This document shows positions 36,565 to 46,395 of a DNA stretch of 64,000 nucleotides, piece after piece. Positions within the stretch are counted from its first letter, which is position 1. Each line of letters opens with the position of its first letter. Position numbers and translations under genes: made by a program. The notes beneath the pieces were generated by a model. That model saw only the letters and a program-made list of their open reading frames with translations, did not search any database and was not told where the DNA came from. The DNA lies in contig NZ_CP036262.1 in assembly GCF_007741495.1 (NCBI RefSeq), forward strand, positions 4,030,001 through 4,094,000, in the 5' to 3' direction. The stretch is from Roseimaritima multifibrata. GTDB lineage: Bacteria; Planctomycetota; Planctomycetia; Pirellulales; Pirellulaceae.

Positions 36565-37500
36565 TTACCGCGTCGGGGAAGTCAAATCCGGATCCAGTTG
36601 CGAATCCGGATCACGAAGATGATCGACCAAAAAGCGTGTTGCTTCCGCAAGGTGAACGCCTCGATAGAAGGCTTTCCCACCATGGCCGGCGTTTTCAAGA
36701 ACAACCAATTCCGCCTCTAGTCCCGCTGCCTTGTAACGCTGGACCATATGTTGGCTTTGATCCAACAACACGGTCCGATCGGCGGTGCCATGGAACACCA
36801 GCAACGGTGGGTCGTCCTTAGAGATATAGTTCGCGGGACTGGCAAACCGTTCCGTTTCGACAGCTAACCTTTCGCCTTCGGTACCGCCCAACAGTGCAAA
36901 GCTGCCTGACTGATTGGTGTACGCACGCTCGGGTTGAGTCTGACCTCGCAACACGAAATCGGATGGCCCGAAGTAATCGATGACGGCCTGGACATCGGAT
37001 GGGTAGTCAAGGTTCCCGCCGGTATCCCCTTCCAGAGCAGCAACGCCGGCAGAGGTCCCGACCAACAGCGCCAGATGCCCGCCCGCGGAACTGCCTGCGA
37101 CCGCGATTCTGGTCGAATCCAAACCGTAGCGTTTCGCGTTCGCCCGCAACCAACGGATTGCCCCTTTGCAGTCGTGAATTTGAGCTGGAAAGATAGCCGT
37201 ATCGGTAAAACGATACCGAATACTTGCCAACGCAAACCCCTGTTCAGTCAGTTTCACAAGGGGAGGATTTTTGTTGGATCCAGCTCGCCATCCGCCTCCA
37301 TGAATCCAAACGATTAACGGAGACGCGGTTTCGCTTTTGGGTAGATACAAATCCAACGTCAGCGGTGCCCCGGCTACTTCGCCGTAGACCAAATCACGAT
37401 GGACTTGAACTTCCTTTTTCTCCTGACCATACAGCGGCGATAGAACAGCAGCGCTGGCCACCAACGCGGCCAGCAAGGACTTAGCGATCATCACACGCAT
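36565..37500 (-). CDS. Secreted BD-FAE/HSL-type alpha/beta-hydrolase (esterase)
   Basis: 311 residues with a signal peptide (KSLLAALVASAAVLSPLYG). Family motifs are VWIHGGGWRAGSNKN (oxyanion hole), IAVAGSSAGGHLALLVG (nucleophile Ser), PLLVFHGTADRTV (Asp region) and LENAGHGGKAF (His). These define a carboxylesterase such as those acting on feruloyl or acetyl esters. It follows the DUF1501 gene on the same strand after 32 bp and could be in its operon. Confidence 0.87.
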   Translation of the reverse strand: MRVMIAKSLLAALVASAAVLSPLYGQEKKEVQVHRDLVYGEVAGAPLTLDLYLPKSETASPLIVWIHGGGWRAGSNKNPPLVKLTEQGFALASIRYRFTDTAIFPAQIHDCKGAIRWLRANAKRYGLDSTRIAVAGSSAGGHLALLVGTSAGVAALEGDTGGNLDYPSDVQAVIDYFGPSDFVLRGQTQPERAYTNQSGSFALLGGTEGERLAVETERFASPANYISKDDPPLLVFHGTADRTVLLDQSQHMVQRYKAAGLEAELVVLENAGHGGKAFYRGVHLAEATRFLVDHLRDPDSQLDPDLTSPTR

Positions 37501-37532
37501 GGTTTTCCAAAGAAAAGGAGTTTTGCAGCGTC

Positions 37533-39032
37533 CTAAGCCAACAATCCCTTGATCACTTTTCCGCCCTGGTTATCCAGCAGCGACATCGTTCGGTTGTTGG
37601 AATCGAAGTTCAGACGTTCCGCATCCAAGCCAAACAAATGGAGCAACGTTGCATGGTAATCAAAATGATTGACGACGTTTTCGACCGCTTTATGGCCCAG
37701 TTCGTCGGTTGCTCCGTAAACGTGCCCTTTCTTGAATCCGCCACCCGCAACCCACATGCTAAAGCCGTAGGTGTTGTGGTCCCGGCCAACACGCTTTGGT
37801 CCATTGTCGTTCTCGATCACTGGCAGGCGTCCCATTTCGCCACCCCAGTGCACAACCGTGGAATCAAGCATGCCGCGTTGCTTAAGGTCTTTGACCAGTG
37901 CAGCCGACGGAATGTCTACCTTCTTACAAGCCGTAGGCAGCCCGCTGGCGATACTGCCATGATGGTCCCAGCGTTGGTTTTCAGTGAACACCTGTGCGAA
38001 CCGGACGCCCCGTTCGATCAAGCGGCGAGCGATCAAGCATCGAGCGCCGAAATCTTTGGTCGCAGGATCGTCCAGACCATACATCGTTAACGTCGTTTTG
38101 GTCTCGGTGCTGAAATCGACCGCTTCTTTGGCAGCGAGTTGCATTTTCGACGCCAGTTCATAACTAGCGATTCGAGCCTCCAGATCCTGGTACCCTTCAC
38201 GCTCGGCCAGATGCTGGCGGTTCAATTGTTCCAAGAAACCGAGGGCTTCTTTCTGGGCTACACCCTTCAGATGTGCCGGAGGGTCAAGGTTCAAAATCCG
38301 TGGTTCTTTGGGCCGGATGACGGTCCCTTGATAGACCGAAGGTAAGAACCCGTTGGTCCAGTTTTCGACACCCATGACCGGCAATTGACCTGGATCGATC
38401 AACGCAACATAGGCGGGCAGGTTGTCCGTTTCGCATCCCAACCCGTAGGTCAACCAGCTGCCGACCGTAGGCCGACCGGTGAGGATTCGTCCGTTCTGCA
38501 ATGCCTGAATCGACTGGCCGTGATTGTTAACCCCGGTGTGCATCGACCGGATCATCGTGATGTCATCGACAACGCCTGCCAGTCCTGGCAGCAGTTCCGA
38601 CAATTCCATCCCGCACTCGCCATGTTTGCTGAACTTCCAAGGCGAAGCCATCAGCTTGGAACTTGCTTCGGCGGCGTTGTCGTATTTAATATCGCCTTCG
38701 AAGGTTTTCCCATCCATCTTGTCCAGTTCAGGCTTTGGATCGAACAGATCCAGATGACTGGGGCCTCCCTGCATCCAAAGCGAAATCATCGCCTTTGCGG
38801 TGGGCTGAAAATGGGGTTTCTTAGGTTTAACGTCGAAGGATTTCGGTTCCAGTTCCGGACGAAGGAACGGATCCTTTGCAGGGGTTTCCGCCTTCAGTTT
38901 TTCGTTCTGCAACAAAGTTGCGAGGGCGAACCCCGCCAAACTTATCGCCCCAGAAGCCATGATATGACGGCGTGAGGAAACCGAAGGTCCACTGCGATGC
39001 GACCGTCGCTCTCTAGACTGTTGATATTCCAT
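37533..39032 (-). CDS. DUF1501 family secreted protein
   Basis: 499 residues. A Tat-like leader (SSRRHIMASGAISLAGFALA) begins near residue 20. Signatures are SLWMQGGPSHLDLFDPKPE, VNNHGQSIQALQNG, VVHWGGEMGRLPV, GRDHNTYGFSMWVAGGG and FDYHATLLHLFGL. It is the second DUF1501 protein in the window and clearly related to that at 313-1707. The start lies 6 bp after the stop of the DUF1549/DUF1553 gene, so the two are co-transcribed. Confidence 0.93.
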   Translation of the reverse strand: MEYQQSRERRSHRSGPSVSSRRHIMASGAISLAGFALATLLQNEKLKAETPAKDPFLRPELEPKSFDVKPKKPHFQPTAKAMISLWMQGGPSHLDLFDPKPELDKMDGKTFEGDIKYDNAAEASSKLMASPWKFSKHGECGMELSELLPGLAGVVDDITMIRSMHTGVNNHGQSIQALQNGRILTGRPTVGSWLTYGLGCETDNLPAYVALIDPGQLPVMGVENWTNGFLPSVYQGTVIRPKEPRILNLDPPAHLKGVAQKEALGFLEQLNRQHLAEREGYQDLEARIASYELASKMQLAAKEAVDFSTETKTTLTMYGLDDPATKDFGARCLIARRLIERGVRFAQVFTENQRWDHHGSIASGLPTACKKVDIPSAALVKDLKQRGMLDSTVVHWGGEMGRLPVIENDNGPKRVGRDHNTYGFSMWVAGGGFKKGHVYGATDELGHKAVENVVNHFDYHATLLHLFGLDAERLNFDSNNRTMSLLDNQGGKVIKGLLA

Positions 39033-39038
39033 AGCTTC

Positions 39039-41960
39039 TTAATCTACGTATAGGAAACGGTTTGAACCCAAAAGCGTCTGACAGAAACTAGCGACCGCTA
39101 AACGTTGGGGGGTCTGCGTCTTGTCCGCTTTTGCCAGCGCCGCAGCCTCCGCGGAATCGCTTAGGTGCTTTTCTTGTTGGTCAATAAACGCCACAGCCAT
39201 ATCGACTTGTTCTTCACTTGGCGTCTGGCACAGTGCCAGTTCCCAGCCAAGCTTCACCTGAGCTCTTCGATCCTCACCAGCTTCTTCGGCAAGCCGGCCA
39301 GCAAAATCGCTTGAGCGCTTCAGTAAGAATTCACTGTTCATCAATAACAAAGACTGTGGAGCAACAGTCGACGTAGCGCGTGTTTCACAATTCGGCGCCA
39401 TTTTGGGAGCGTCAAAAGTATCAAGCAGCCCCAGCGGACGGCTTCGACGCACCTGTACGTAGACGGAGCGTCTTGAATCTTCTCCCTTCATATCGATCAC
39501 GGCACCAGGACGACCTGCACTCAGGTTTTCCTTACCAACGACGATTTGTCCGACGCGGTCGGCCATCACGGGAACAGGAGGTCCGAATCGCTTAGCATTC
39601 AATTTGCCACTGACCGCCAAGACACTGTCTCGCAATGTTTCGGCTTCTAGGCGTCGAAGCGACATCCCGCTTAACAAGCGATTGTCTGGATCGGTTCCAT
39701 CCGCCGGCATGGTTCGCAGCGCCTGTCGATAGGCCGTCGAAGTCATTATCAATTTGTGTAACTCCTTGACGCTCCATTCGTTCGTCATGAAGTAAGTGGC
39801 CAGCCAATCAAGCAACTCTGGATGCGAAGGGCGATCGCCCAAGATCCCGAAATCACTCGGAGTCGTTACGATCCCTTTTCCGAAATGGTGCATCCAAAAC
39901 CGATTGACCAAAACCCTTGCGACAAGTGGATGCTCGCCGCTTGTCAAGTATTTGGCGTAGGCCAAACGGCGACCGGTGGTCGGTAGGTTTTCATCGTCGA
40001 CAGGAATTTCAACCGCTTTGCCAGCGGCAGGAATCGACAAGACAGCTGGTTTAACTTCCTGGCGTGGGTTGCGATGATCGCCTCGAGAAAACAAAAACGT
40101 TTCAGGAACCTTCGCTGGGATTTCGGTCAACGCCCGCACGAATTCTTCTTTCGGCTTCTTGGCCCGGATCGCACTGGCACGGCTCCTGATCGCTGCTAAT
40201 TGCGGCGCACGTTCTTTAGTCTGATCGATTTCCGCTTTCAGCGCCGCCAATTCCGCAGCGGCCGCTTTATCGTGCTTAGCCAAATTGCCCGCGGTCACCA
40301 CCAGGTCAGGGTGTGCGGCAATCAAGTCTTTTTGTTCTTTCGTACGCTTATCCGCGGCAACAAGCAGAGCGGCTGCGAACGGTTTGGCAACCTCCTCGGC
40401 GACTTCAGCGAGAGCCTTTTCTTGTGTCGCGGCAACAACCGTTTCGGTCTTTTCAGCGTAGGCTTTCTTCAACCCGGCCAGTTTGCCGCGTAGCTCTCGA
40501 TCGTAAAGATACAAAGAACCGGTTGAAATCTTCAGAATCTTGGGATACTTCTTCAGATGGGCATTCTGTTCTTCGGTCCGTTTTTTGACCGGCGTCTGAT
40601 AGGCCAAGCGAACCGCGTCGTGCAGTTCTTCGGGAACATGATGGACCAACTGGTCTTCTAAGGTCTCCGCGATCAGCTCTGCCGCGCGTTTTTTGTATTC
40701 GGCGTCGACCACCTTCGCTTCGGCTTCGATTTCAGCAGCCGTTTTCCGATCGTCGTCGGTATAGAGCGATACCAGTCGGGCGCCGGGGTTTCGCCAATTC
40801 TTCCAGTCATAGGCTGGTTCAAAAATCGCGCGAACCTGAAAGTACTCGGCATGCGGAATCGGATCGTAGCGATGGTTGTGACACTGTGCACAGCTGAGCG
40901 TTAACCCCAACAACGAACTGCCCACGACATGCAGGGCATCGGCCATCACTTGATTCTGAGCGAGAGGTTTTTCTTCGCCACTAACCTTGCCGGTCCCATC
41001 GGGGACCATCCGTAGAAAACCGGTTGCAATCAGCTTTGCCGTTTCTTCACTGGACAGATTTTTCTTGGGATAGCCGATCATTTCGTCACCCGCCAATTGC
41101 TCGCGGATGAAGCGATCAAATGGCATGTCATCGTTAAACGCCGAAATCACGTAGTCACGATAATGGTAGGCATGGGAGCGGACAGGGTCATCCACGGTGT
41201 ATCCCTCGGAATCGGCGTAGCCGACGACATCCAACCAGTGCCGGCCCCAACGTTCCCCATAGGCAGGTGATTCCAACAAGCGGTCAATCAAATTCTCGAC
41301 AGCCTGCGGGTCGGTATCCGCAATAAACTCTTCAACTTCTGGCCGAGTGGGCGGAAGGCCCGTTAGGTCGAAGGTAGCGCGACGGATGAACGTCTGACGA
41401 TCCGCGTCAGGCGAGAACGCCATCTGTTCTTCTTCCAGGCGACGCAGCAAGAAGGCATCGATGGGATTTCGAACGCGATCCAGAGCAGCCACTTCAGGGA
41501 CCTCAGGATTTTGAATCGGCCGGAAGGACCAAAACTCACGCTCTTCAGGTGGAACATAGACACCATCTGGAATCGACTCTGGCTCGGGACGCAGCGTTTT
41601 CGCACCCGTCGCAACCCAGCGACGCAGGACATCCACGTCCTCCTCAGTCAGTTTCACCTCTCCAGGCGGCATGTCTTGCGAGGCCGTTCGCTCGACGAGC
41701 GGGCTTTCGTCGGGGCTACCGGCGACCACGCCAGGGCCGCTGTCGCCACCGACATGAATGAATCGACTAAGCCGGAGATCTAATTCTCCGCCGGTCTCTT
41801 CACCTTCACCATGGCATTCAAGGCAATGAGCCTTGAGGATGGGGCGCACGTCTTCTTCAAACGAAACGCTGTCGGCGGCGTTTTGCTTGTCGGACTCGGC
41901 CCTTAGAGGAAGAGCCAAACCGAGCAGAAAAACGGCAGCTAAAATGGAGTGGGATCGCAT
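39039..41960 (-). CDS. Secreted cytochrome-domain DUF1549/DUF1553 protein
   Basis: 973 residues. The ATG at 41960 is chosen: it has AGGAG 8 nt upstream and begins a signal peptide (SILAAVFLLGLALPLRA); the frame is open for 45 more codons. A planctomycete cytochrome c-like domain (CLECHGEGEETGG, the haem motif CxxCH) leads to DUF1549 (VRNPIDAFLLRRLEEEQMAF, then WGRHWLDVVGYADSEG) with a second CxxCH (SCAQCHNHRYDPI). A helical, probably coiled-coil, Lys/Glu/Ala-rich segment (about 400-630) precedes DUF1553 (VNRFWMHHFGKGI to the end). Function is unknown; co-occurrence with DUF1501 suggests a shared secreted pathway. Confidence 0.94.
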   Translation of the reverse strand: MRSHSILAAVFLLGLALPLRAESDKQNAADSVSFEEDVRPILKAHCLECHGEGEETGGELDLRLSRFIHVGGDSGPGVVAGSPDESPLVERTASQDMPPGEVKLTEEDVDVLRRWVATGAKTLRPEPESIPDGVYVPPEEREFWSFRPIQNPEVPEVAALDRVRNPIDAFLLRRLEEEQMAFSPDADRQTFIRRATFDLTGLPPTRPEVEEFIADTDPQAVENLIDRLLESPAYGERWGRHWLDVVGYADSEGYTVDDPVRSHAYHYRDYVISAFNDDMPFDRFIREQLAGDEMIGYPKKNLSSEETAKLIATGFLRMVPDGTGKVSGEEKPLAQNQVMADALHVVGSSLLGLTLSCAQCHNHRYDPIPHAEYFQVRAIFEPAYDWKNWRNPGARLVSLYTDDDRKTAAEIEAEAKVVDAEYKKRAAELIAETLEDQLVHHVPEELHDAVRLAYQTPVKKRTEEQNAHLKKYPKILKISTGSLYLYDRELRGKLAGLKKAYAEKTETVVAATQEKALAEVAEEVAKPFAAALLVAADKRTKEQKDLIAAHPDLVVTAGNLAKHDKAAAAELAALKAEIDQTKERAPQLAAIRSRASAIRAKKPKEEFVRALTEIPAKVPETFLFSRGDHRNPRQEVKPAVLSIPAAGKAVEIPVDDENLPTTGRRLAYAKYLTSGEHPLVARVLVNRFWMHHFGKGIVTTPSDFGILGDRPSHPELLDWLATYFMTNEWSVKELHKLIMTSTAYRQALRTMPADGTDPDNRLLSGMSLRRLEAETLRDSVLAVSGKLNAKRFGPPVPVMADRVGQIVVGKENLSAGRPGAVIDMKGEDSRRSVYVQVRRSRPLGLLDTFDAPKMAPNCETRATSTVAPQSLLLMNSEFLLKRSSDFAGRLAEEAGEDRRAQVKLGWELALCQTPSEEQVDMAVAFIDQQEKHLSDSAEAAALAKADKTQTPQRLAVASFCQTLLGSNRFLYVD

Positions 41961-42520
41961 CAACGAACTCCTGTCGCATGTTGTGATCACAGGCGGGGTA
42001 GTGAGCGGATTTACCGCAGGCGGGACTATTAGTGTAACAGAAATCAAACGCAAGTGTCGACTGCGAACACCCTCACAGCCCGCGGATCCGGCCATCGATA
42101 CCGTTCTTCGACTGCAAGGACGAACATTCGGACTTTTGCGTCACCCTAATGGCATTTTCGAAGCGTTTCATAAAGATCGCAAACGGGCCAAACCACTAAA
42201 TTACAGAGAATGCTTGGGCTGAATCGTTTCGATCGAATCCGGATAGGGATCGAAGTCACGCGGCCCCCCCAAGTCCGATCCCGCCAGCCGCATTTATCGT
42301 CGTCACCTTCGTTCGAAATTTCCTCAGTCCCCTTCGTTAACGACACCGGTCCACTGAGGTTCGTGAAAATCGAAACCGCACAAGCCCCATGCGGTGCACG
42401 GAATCGCGTGAGCATTGACCGATCCCAATTTCGCCGAGTATGCTGATCTCCGCAGGCGGCAATGGCATCCCCCTCCAGCATGCAATTGGAAGAGATCAAG
42501 AAATTGATCCACGAATTTAG
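41961..42520. other. Divergent promoter region between the DUF1553 and cardiolipin synthase genes
   Basis: About 560 bp with no recognised gene. A tiny 14-codon frame (42480-42524) overlaps the start of the next gene by ATGA and is reported as a finding. The AT-rich stretch at 42040-42210 probably holds promoters, but none is convincing. Confidence 0.4.
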
Positions 42521-43954
42521 ATGATTCTGGTACTCATTCACTTTCTGTTTCTCGCCGCTTTTACCGTGCGAGTCCTCTGGCGTGACGACTTAGCGCCAAC
42601 ATCCCGTCTGGCTTGGTTCATCGTGCTGATGGTCTTGCCCTATTTTGGCGTTGTGGCATACCTGCTGTTCGGCGAAATCAACCTGGGTCGCACGATCCAT
42701 AAACGACACAAGGAAGTCTTCGCGAAGATTCACGAAGTTGGCGAGAGATCACTGGGAAACTGCCACAGCAATCTCGATGACGATGTTGAGGTCCAGTACC
42801 GCGTCCCGTTCCGTGCAGCCGCTTCTGTCGATGGATTCAAAACGACCGTCGGCAATCGAGCCGAATTGATGCCGGACGCCGCAACGGCTCGATCGCGATT
42901 GATAGAAGACATCGACAGCGCCAAAACTCACGTTCACGTCCTCTATTACATTTGGTTGAACGATACCACGGGTACGAACGTCGCCCATGCACTGATGCGG
43001 GCCGCGAAACGTGGCGTCAAGTGCCGGGCAATGGCTGACGGATTGGGCTCGCGAGCGATGATCAAGTCGTCGCTATGGAAAGAGATGGCTGCCGCTGGTG
43101 TCAAAGTTGAAGTTGCGTTGTCTTTCAAACATTTGCTTCGCACCATCCTGTTCAGCCGCGTCGACCTGCGAAACCACCGAAAAATTACGGTGATCGATAA
43201 TCGAGTGACGTACTGCGGAAGCCAGAACTGTGCGGACCCAGAATTTCGGGTGAAGCCAAAGTTTGCGCCCTGGATCGATATCATGGCTCGGTTTGAAGGC
43301 CCCGTCGTCGCGCAGAATCATCTTCTGTTTGCCAGCGACTGGATGCTAAACGGCCAGGAGGAATTGCTGCAGGATTTGCCGCTAGACGCAGCCCCGCTTC
43401 CCGGTGGTTTCGCGGCTCAGGTTTTTGGAGACGGCCCGACCGAGCGCCGCGGTGCAACGCCGCAGTTGTTTTCCGTGCTGATGGGAACGGCCCAACGCGA
43501 ACTTGTCATTTCAACGCCGTACTTCGTTCCTGATCCAACCGTATTGAATGCACTTCTTGCGGCAGCAGCTCGTGGTGTGGAAGTCACCATCGTGTTTCCG
43601 AAACGAAACGATTCGTGGATCGTCGCTGCCGTCAGCCGCAGCAACTATCGCAGGATGCTGAAAACGGGCATCAAGATCCACGAGTTCAAAGGCGGTTTGT
43701 TGCATGCCAAAACGCTGACCGTCGACGGGGCGGTTACGTTAATCGGATCGACCAACATGGACGTTCGCAGTTTCGACTTGAACTACGAAAACGACATCTT
43801 GCTGCGTGATGACCAGTTCACAAAATCGATCAGGGAACGCCAACAGGCATACATTGCGGAATCGGAACAAGTCACTTTAGAGGATGTCCTGGCTTGGTCT
43901 CCAATGCGTCGATTCTGGAACAACATCGTCGCCACCATGAGTCCCGTCCTTTAA
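42521..43954 (+). CDS. cls: Cardiolipin synthase (phospholipase D superfamily)
   Basis: 477 residues, the normal length. Two N-terminal membrane helices (MILVLIHFLFLAAFTVRVL and AWFIVLMVLPYFGVVAYLL) anchor it. Two complete HKD motifs are present: HRKITVIDNRVTYCGSQN and HAKTLTVDGAVTLIGSTNMD. It joins two phosphatidylglycerol molecules to cardiolipin plus glycerol at the inner membrane. It stands alone on the forward strand. Confidence 0.94.
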   Translation: MILVLIHFLFLAAFTVRVLWRDDLAPTSRLAWFIVLMVLPYFGVVAYLLFGEINLGRTIHKRHKEVFAKIHEVGERSLGNCHSNLDDDVEVQYRVPFRAAASVDGFKTTVGNRAELMPDAATARSRLIEDIDSAKTHVHVLYYIWLNDTTGTNVAHALMRAAKRGVKCRAMADGLGSRAMIKSSLWKEMAAAGVKVEVALSFKHLLRTILFSRVDLRNHRKITVIDNRVTYCGSQNCADPEFRVKPKFAPWIDIMARFEGPVVAQNHLLFASDWMLNGQEELLQDLPLDAAPLPGGFAAQVFGDGPTERRGATPQLFSVLMGTAQRELVISTPYFVPDPTVLNALLAAAARGVEVTIVFPKRNDSWIVAAVSRSNYRRMLKTGIKIHEFKGGLLHAKTLTVDGAVTLIGSTNMDVRSFDLNYENDILLRDDQFTKSIRERQQAYIAESEQVTLEDVLAWSPMRRFWNNIVATMSPVL

Positions 43955-44164
43955 CCACTTGCGAAGGACCAGCACCTACGCAGGCTTTGTCGCCCAGGCG
44001 GAACAACCGAACGGGACGCAAGCACTAGTGGAACCCGTTCCTTTCGATGAGGGGCATCAAGGATCCAAATCCTTCACGCCCCCCATGGCCTCGCTTGCTG
44101 GAAAACGCGACATGCTTGGCCTACCGGCAGGTTGCCAGTGCGAAGCGCAGGTGAGCCACAAGCA

Positions 44165-45160
44165 CTATTCCACGGTGTACCTGACGATGACTTCGTTGTC
44201 CAAAATCACGTTGGTCGACCAAATGAATTCAGCATCGTCCGCCCTGTCGTCAAAAACATCGGTGAAGTTGGTGTAGGCGGGTTTGTTATCAACGCCGATG
44301 GTTTCGTTGGTGTAAGTGGTGGCGGCAGGCCAGGACGAATCATCAAAGGCTTCATCCATCCAGTTTGCGGGGACTTTCCAGTGCAACGCCGCAAAGGCGT
44401 TTCCGTCACCCACGGCCTCGGTATCGCAACCGGCACTACTCCTAGTCGTTCCATCTTCGGTGGGGCAGGACAAGTCCTTGATAGGAGCGGTATAGAAGGT
44501 TTGTGCTTTCCATTCGTTACCCGTCGTAGCAACCGTTTCGCCACTGGCGTTCTTGAATACGGCGACCATGCCTCCGTCGCCGGGATGAAAACTCTTCCCC
44601 CGATTCTTTTCAGTCCCCAGTCCAAGGTTCTCTTCCCAATCGACTAGCTTCATCGCAATCGTATAGGGTGCTTCAACCTTGAACTTAACGATATGGGAAT
44701 TGAACTGAGTGAAGGGGATTGCATCTTTCCCCACGGGAACTCCATTCACATACAGTTCGAAATAATTGTCGCCAAAGATATACGCGGTGATCACTTCCCC
44801 ATCGGCGTCGATTTCCACGATGTCGGCATCCTTGAAGGCAGCCAACGCATCCGCAGCTGTCGCGTGTTTGGTCCCGTCGGGATTGTATAGATCGGGAGCG
44901 AAGGGAAAGGAATCGTCCGTATAGCGGACCACTGCAGGGACGGTCCAAACCGTATTGTCCGACGCGGTAACCGTGCCGACGCCGGCAACTCGTTGCCCGG
45001 CAGGATAAAGATTGGAAGTCGTCGTAACGGCCGGCCCAGTCGAAACGGAGGCAGTGCCGTCATAGGTGCCGGTAAGAACCTCTCCTTCACCATTACAGGA
45101 AGATCCGATCAACAGCATGCCAAACGCCAAAATAGCTAGTTTCATATTCCATTGTTTCAT
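44165..45160 (-). CDS. Lipoprotein paralogous to the ECF-operon protein at 56044
   Basis: 331 residues from the ATG at 45160, which gives a lipoprotein signal (LAILAFGMLLIGSSC). The frame is open further upstream but without a sensible N-terminus. The C-terminal 200 residues resemble the protein at 56044-56778: GDNYFELYVNGVPVGKDAI against ADNWFTLYINGQHIAVDSI, NEWKAQTFYTAPI against KTWKAKAFSHGPI, and FIWSTNVILDNEVIVRYTV against FIWTDDIELDNTVIFRHFV. An N-terminal Thr/Ser/Val-rich part (about 20-90) is unrelated. I do not know the function; a surface-exposed binding protein is likely. Confidence 0.7.
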   Translation of the reverse strand: MKQWNMKLAILAFGMLLIGSSCNGEGEVLTGTYDGTASVSTGPAVTTTSNLYPAGQRVAGVGTVTASDNTVWTVPAVVRYTDDSFPFAPDLYNPDGTKHATAADALAAFKDADIVEIDADGEVITAYIFGDNYFELYVNGVPVGKDAIPFTQFNSHIVKFKVEAPYTIAMKLVDWEENLGLGTEKNRGKSFHPGDGGMVAVFKNASGETVATTGNEWKAQTFYTAPIKDLSCPTEDGTTRSSAGCDTEAVGDGNAFAALHWKVPANWMDEAFDDSSWPAATTYTNETIGVDNKPAYTNFTDVFDDRADDAEFIWSTNVILDNEVIVRYTVE

Positions 45161-46395
45161 CGTCTTATCCAGTTCAGTATTTTCCAAAATTTCAACACCC
45201 GTCAAAACTTCATTCCAACAAGGTGCACAGAGAGGACGGCAAGAGCAGCATTGTAAGAACCACGCTATTCGAACTGTATAGTACAGTGCGAGATCGCTTG
45301 CCAGCGAATGAAACGGCGAACTTTCCAAGTTGATAAAAACGAAATGGTCCGGCCTGCGAAGTGTCGCCTTTGGCTCGGGATGTGAAATCGGTTTGCAGCC
45401 GTGGCGAGTCTACATGGGGCCAAGTGAACACCTAGCCCGGAGGGCGGCAGATACTTGCCGGCGGTGTCAGCCGCCGGAGTGGGTATCGCGAAAAGGAAAG
45501 CCCAGCGGGCGACAGAACGATCCTTGTCTGTCGTCTGTCGCCCGCTGGGCTTTCATGCGCGCGCTAGGTTTCCGTTGGCTTACGCCAACGGCAAGTATCT
45601 ACCGCCCGCTGGGCTAAAAGCATTGCACTAAAACTCGGAGGGGCAGGATTGAAATCGTCATCGACAATTTCGCGTCCTCCGCGAAACAACGCTCCCTAAA
45701 GCTACTTTCGCTCGGGATGTGAAATGGTTTGCAGCCGTGGCCAATCTCCATGGGGCCAAGCGAACACCTAGCCCGGAGGGCGGCAGATACTTGCCGGCGG
45801 TGTAAGCCGCCGGAGTGGGTATCGCGAAAAGGAAAGCCCAGCGGGCGACAGAACGATCCTTGTCTGTCGTCTGTCGCCCGCTGGGCTTTCATGCGCGCGC
45901 TAGGTTTCCGTTGGCTTACGCCAACGGCAAGTATCTACCGCCCGCTGGGCTAAAAGCATTGCACTCAAACTCGGAGGGGCAGGATTGAAATCGTCATCGA
46001 TAATTTTACGGCCTCCGCGAAACAACGCTCCCTTAAAGCTACTTTCACGAAGCGAAAGGCGACAATCTTTCTCCGCATTGGATTGAATCGACAAACCGAT
46101 AAACGAGCGACCGAAAGCGCTGCCCGCTATCCCTCGCTGACGTAGCGGGCTCTTGCCCCCTGCAATCCGCTTGGAAACCGCCGACTGCTAGTTCGCACGG
46201 CCCGAGAGACGGGGTTACGAGACAAACCATCGAAGGTCACGCGAACGGTCCGACAATTGCATTGCGTTGCCATCGCGATTCGCCTGTGGATATCGCGACC
46301 GCAGACTCACACCGTCGCTGACTTCGCCAGAATTTTGACTCCAACCAACGTGTCCAATATCTGGCAACTTCGGCCAATTTTGGAACCCTTGAAAC
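45161..46395. other. Repeat-rich intergenic region upstream of the aldolase gene
   Basis: Most of it is the duplicated element at 45363-46063. After that a GCTGCG-type remnant (ccctcgctgacgtagcggg, about 46131-46149) is seen. The last 180 bp before 46396 must hold the aldolase promoter, but I see no clear one. Confidence 0.55.
45363..46063. repeat. TIR-bounded block with two ~337-bp tandem copies
   Basis: Copy 1 starts near 45366 and copy 2 near 45703; tttggctcgggatgtgaaat and tttcgctcgggatgtgaaat are 337 bp apart and the copies are almost identical by eye. Each contains palindromic modules (gcccagcgggcgacag mirrored by ctgtcgcccgctgggc; ccgttggcttacgccaacgg). The outer ends match the termini of the MITE-like elements (gtcgcctttggctcggg.. 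and ..gaagcgaaaggcgac). Confidence 0.8.

Noticed and set aside
41982-41991. TGTGATCACA palindrome near the DUF1553 start
   Set aside because: It lacks the 6-nt spacer of Crp sites and a 10-bp palindrome is expected by chance in 64 kb.
42146-42541. 131-codon reverse frame overlapping the cls start
   Set aside because: Overlaps the beginning of a certain gene, with no family similarity or ribosome binding site.
45330-45953. Two near-identical frames (95 and 74 codons)
   Set aside because: They are produced by the 337-bp tandem duplication; codon content reflects the palindromes, not a protein.
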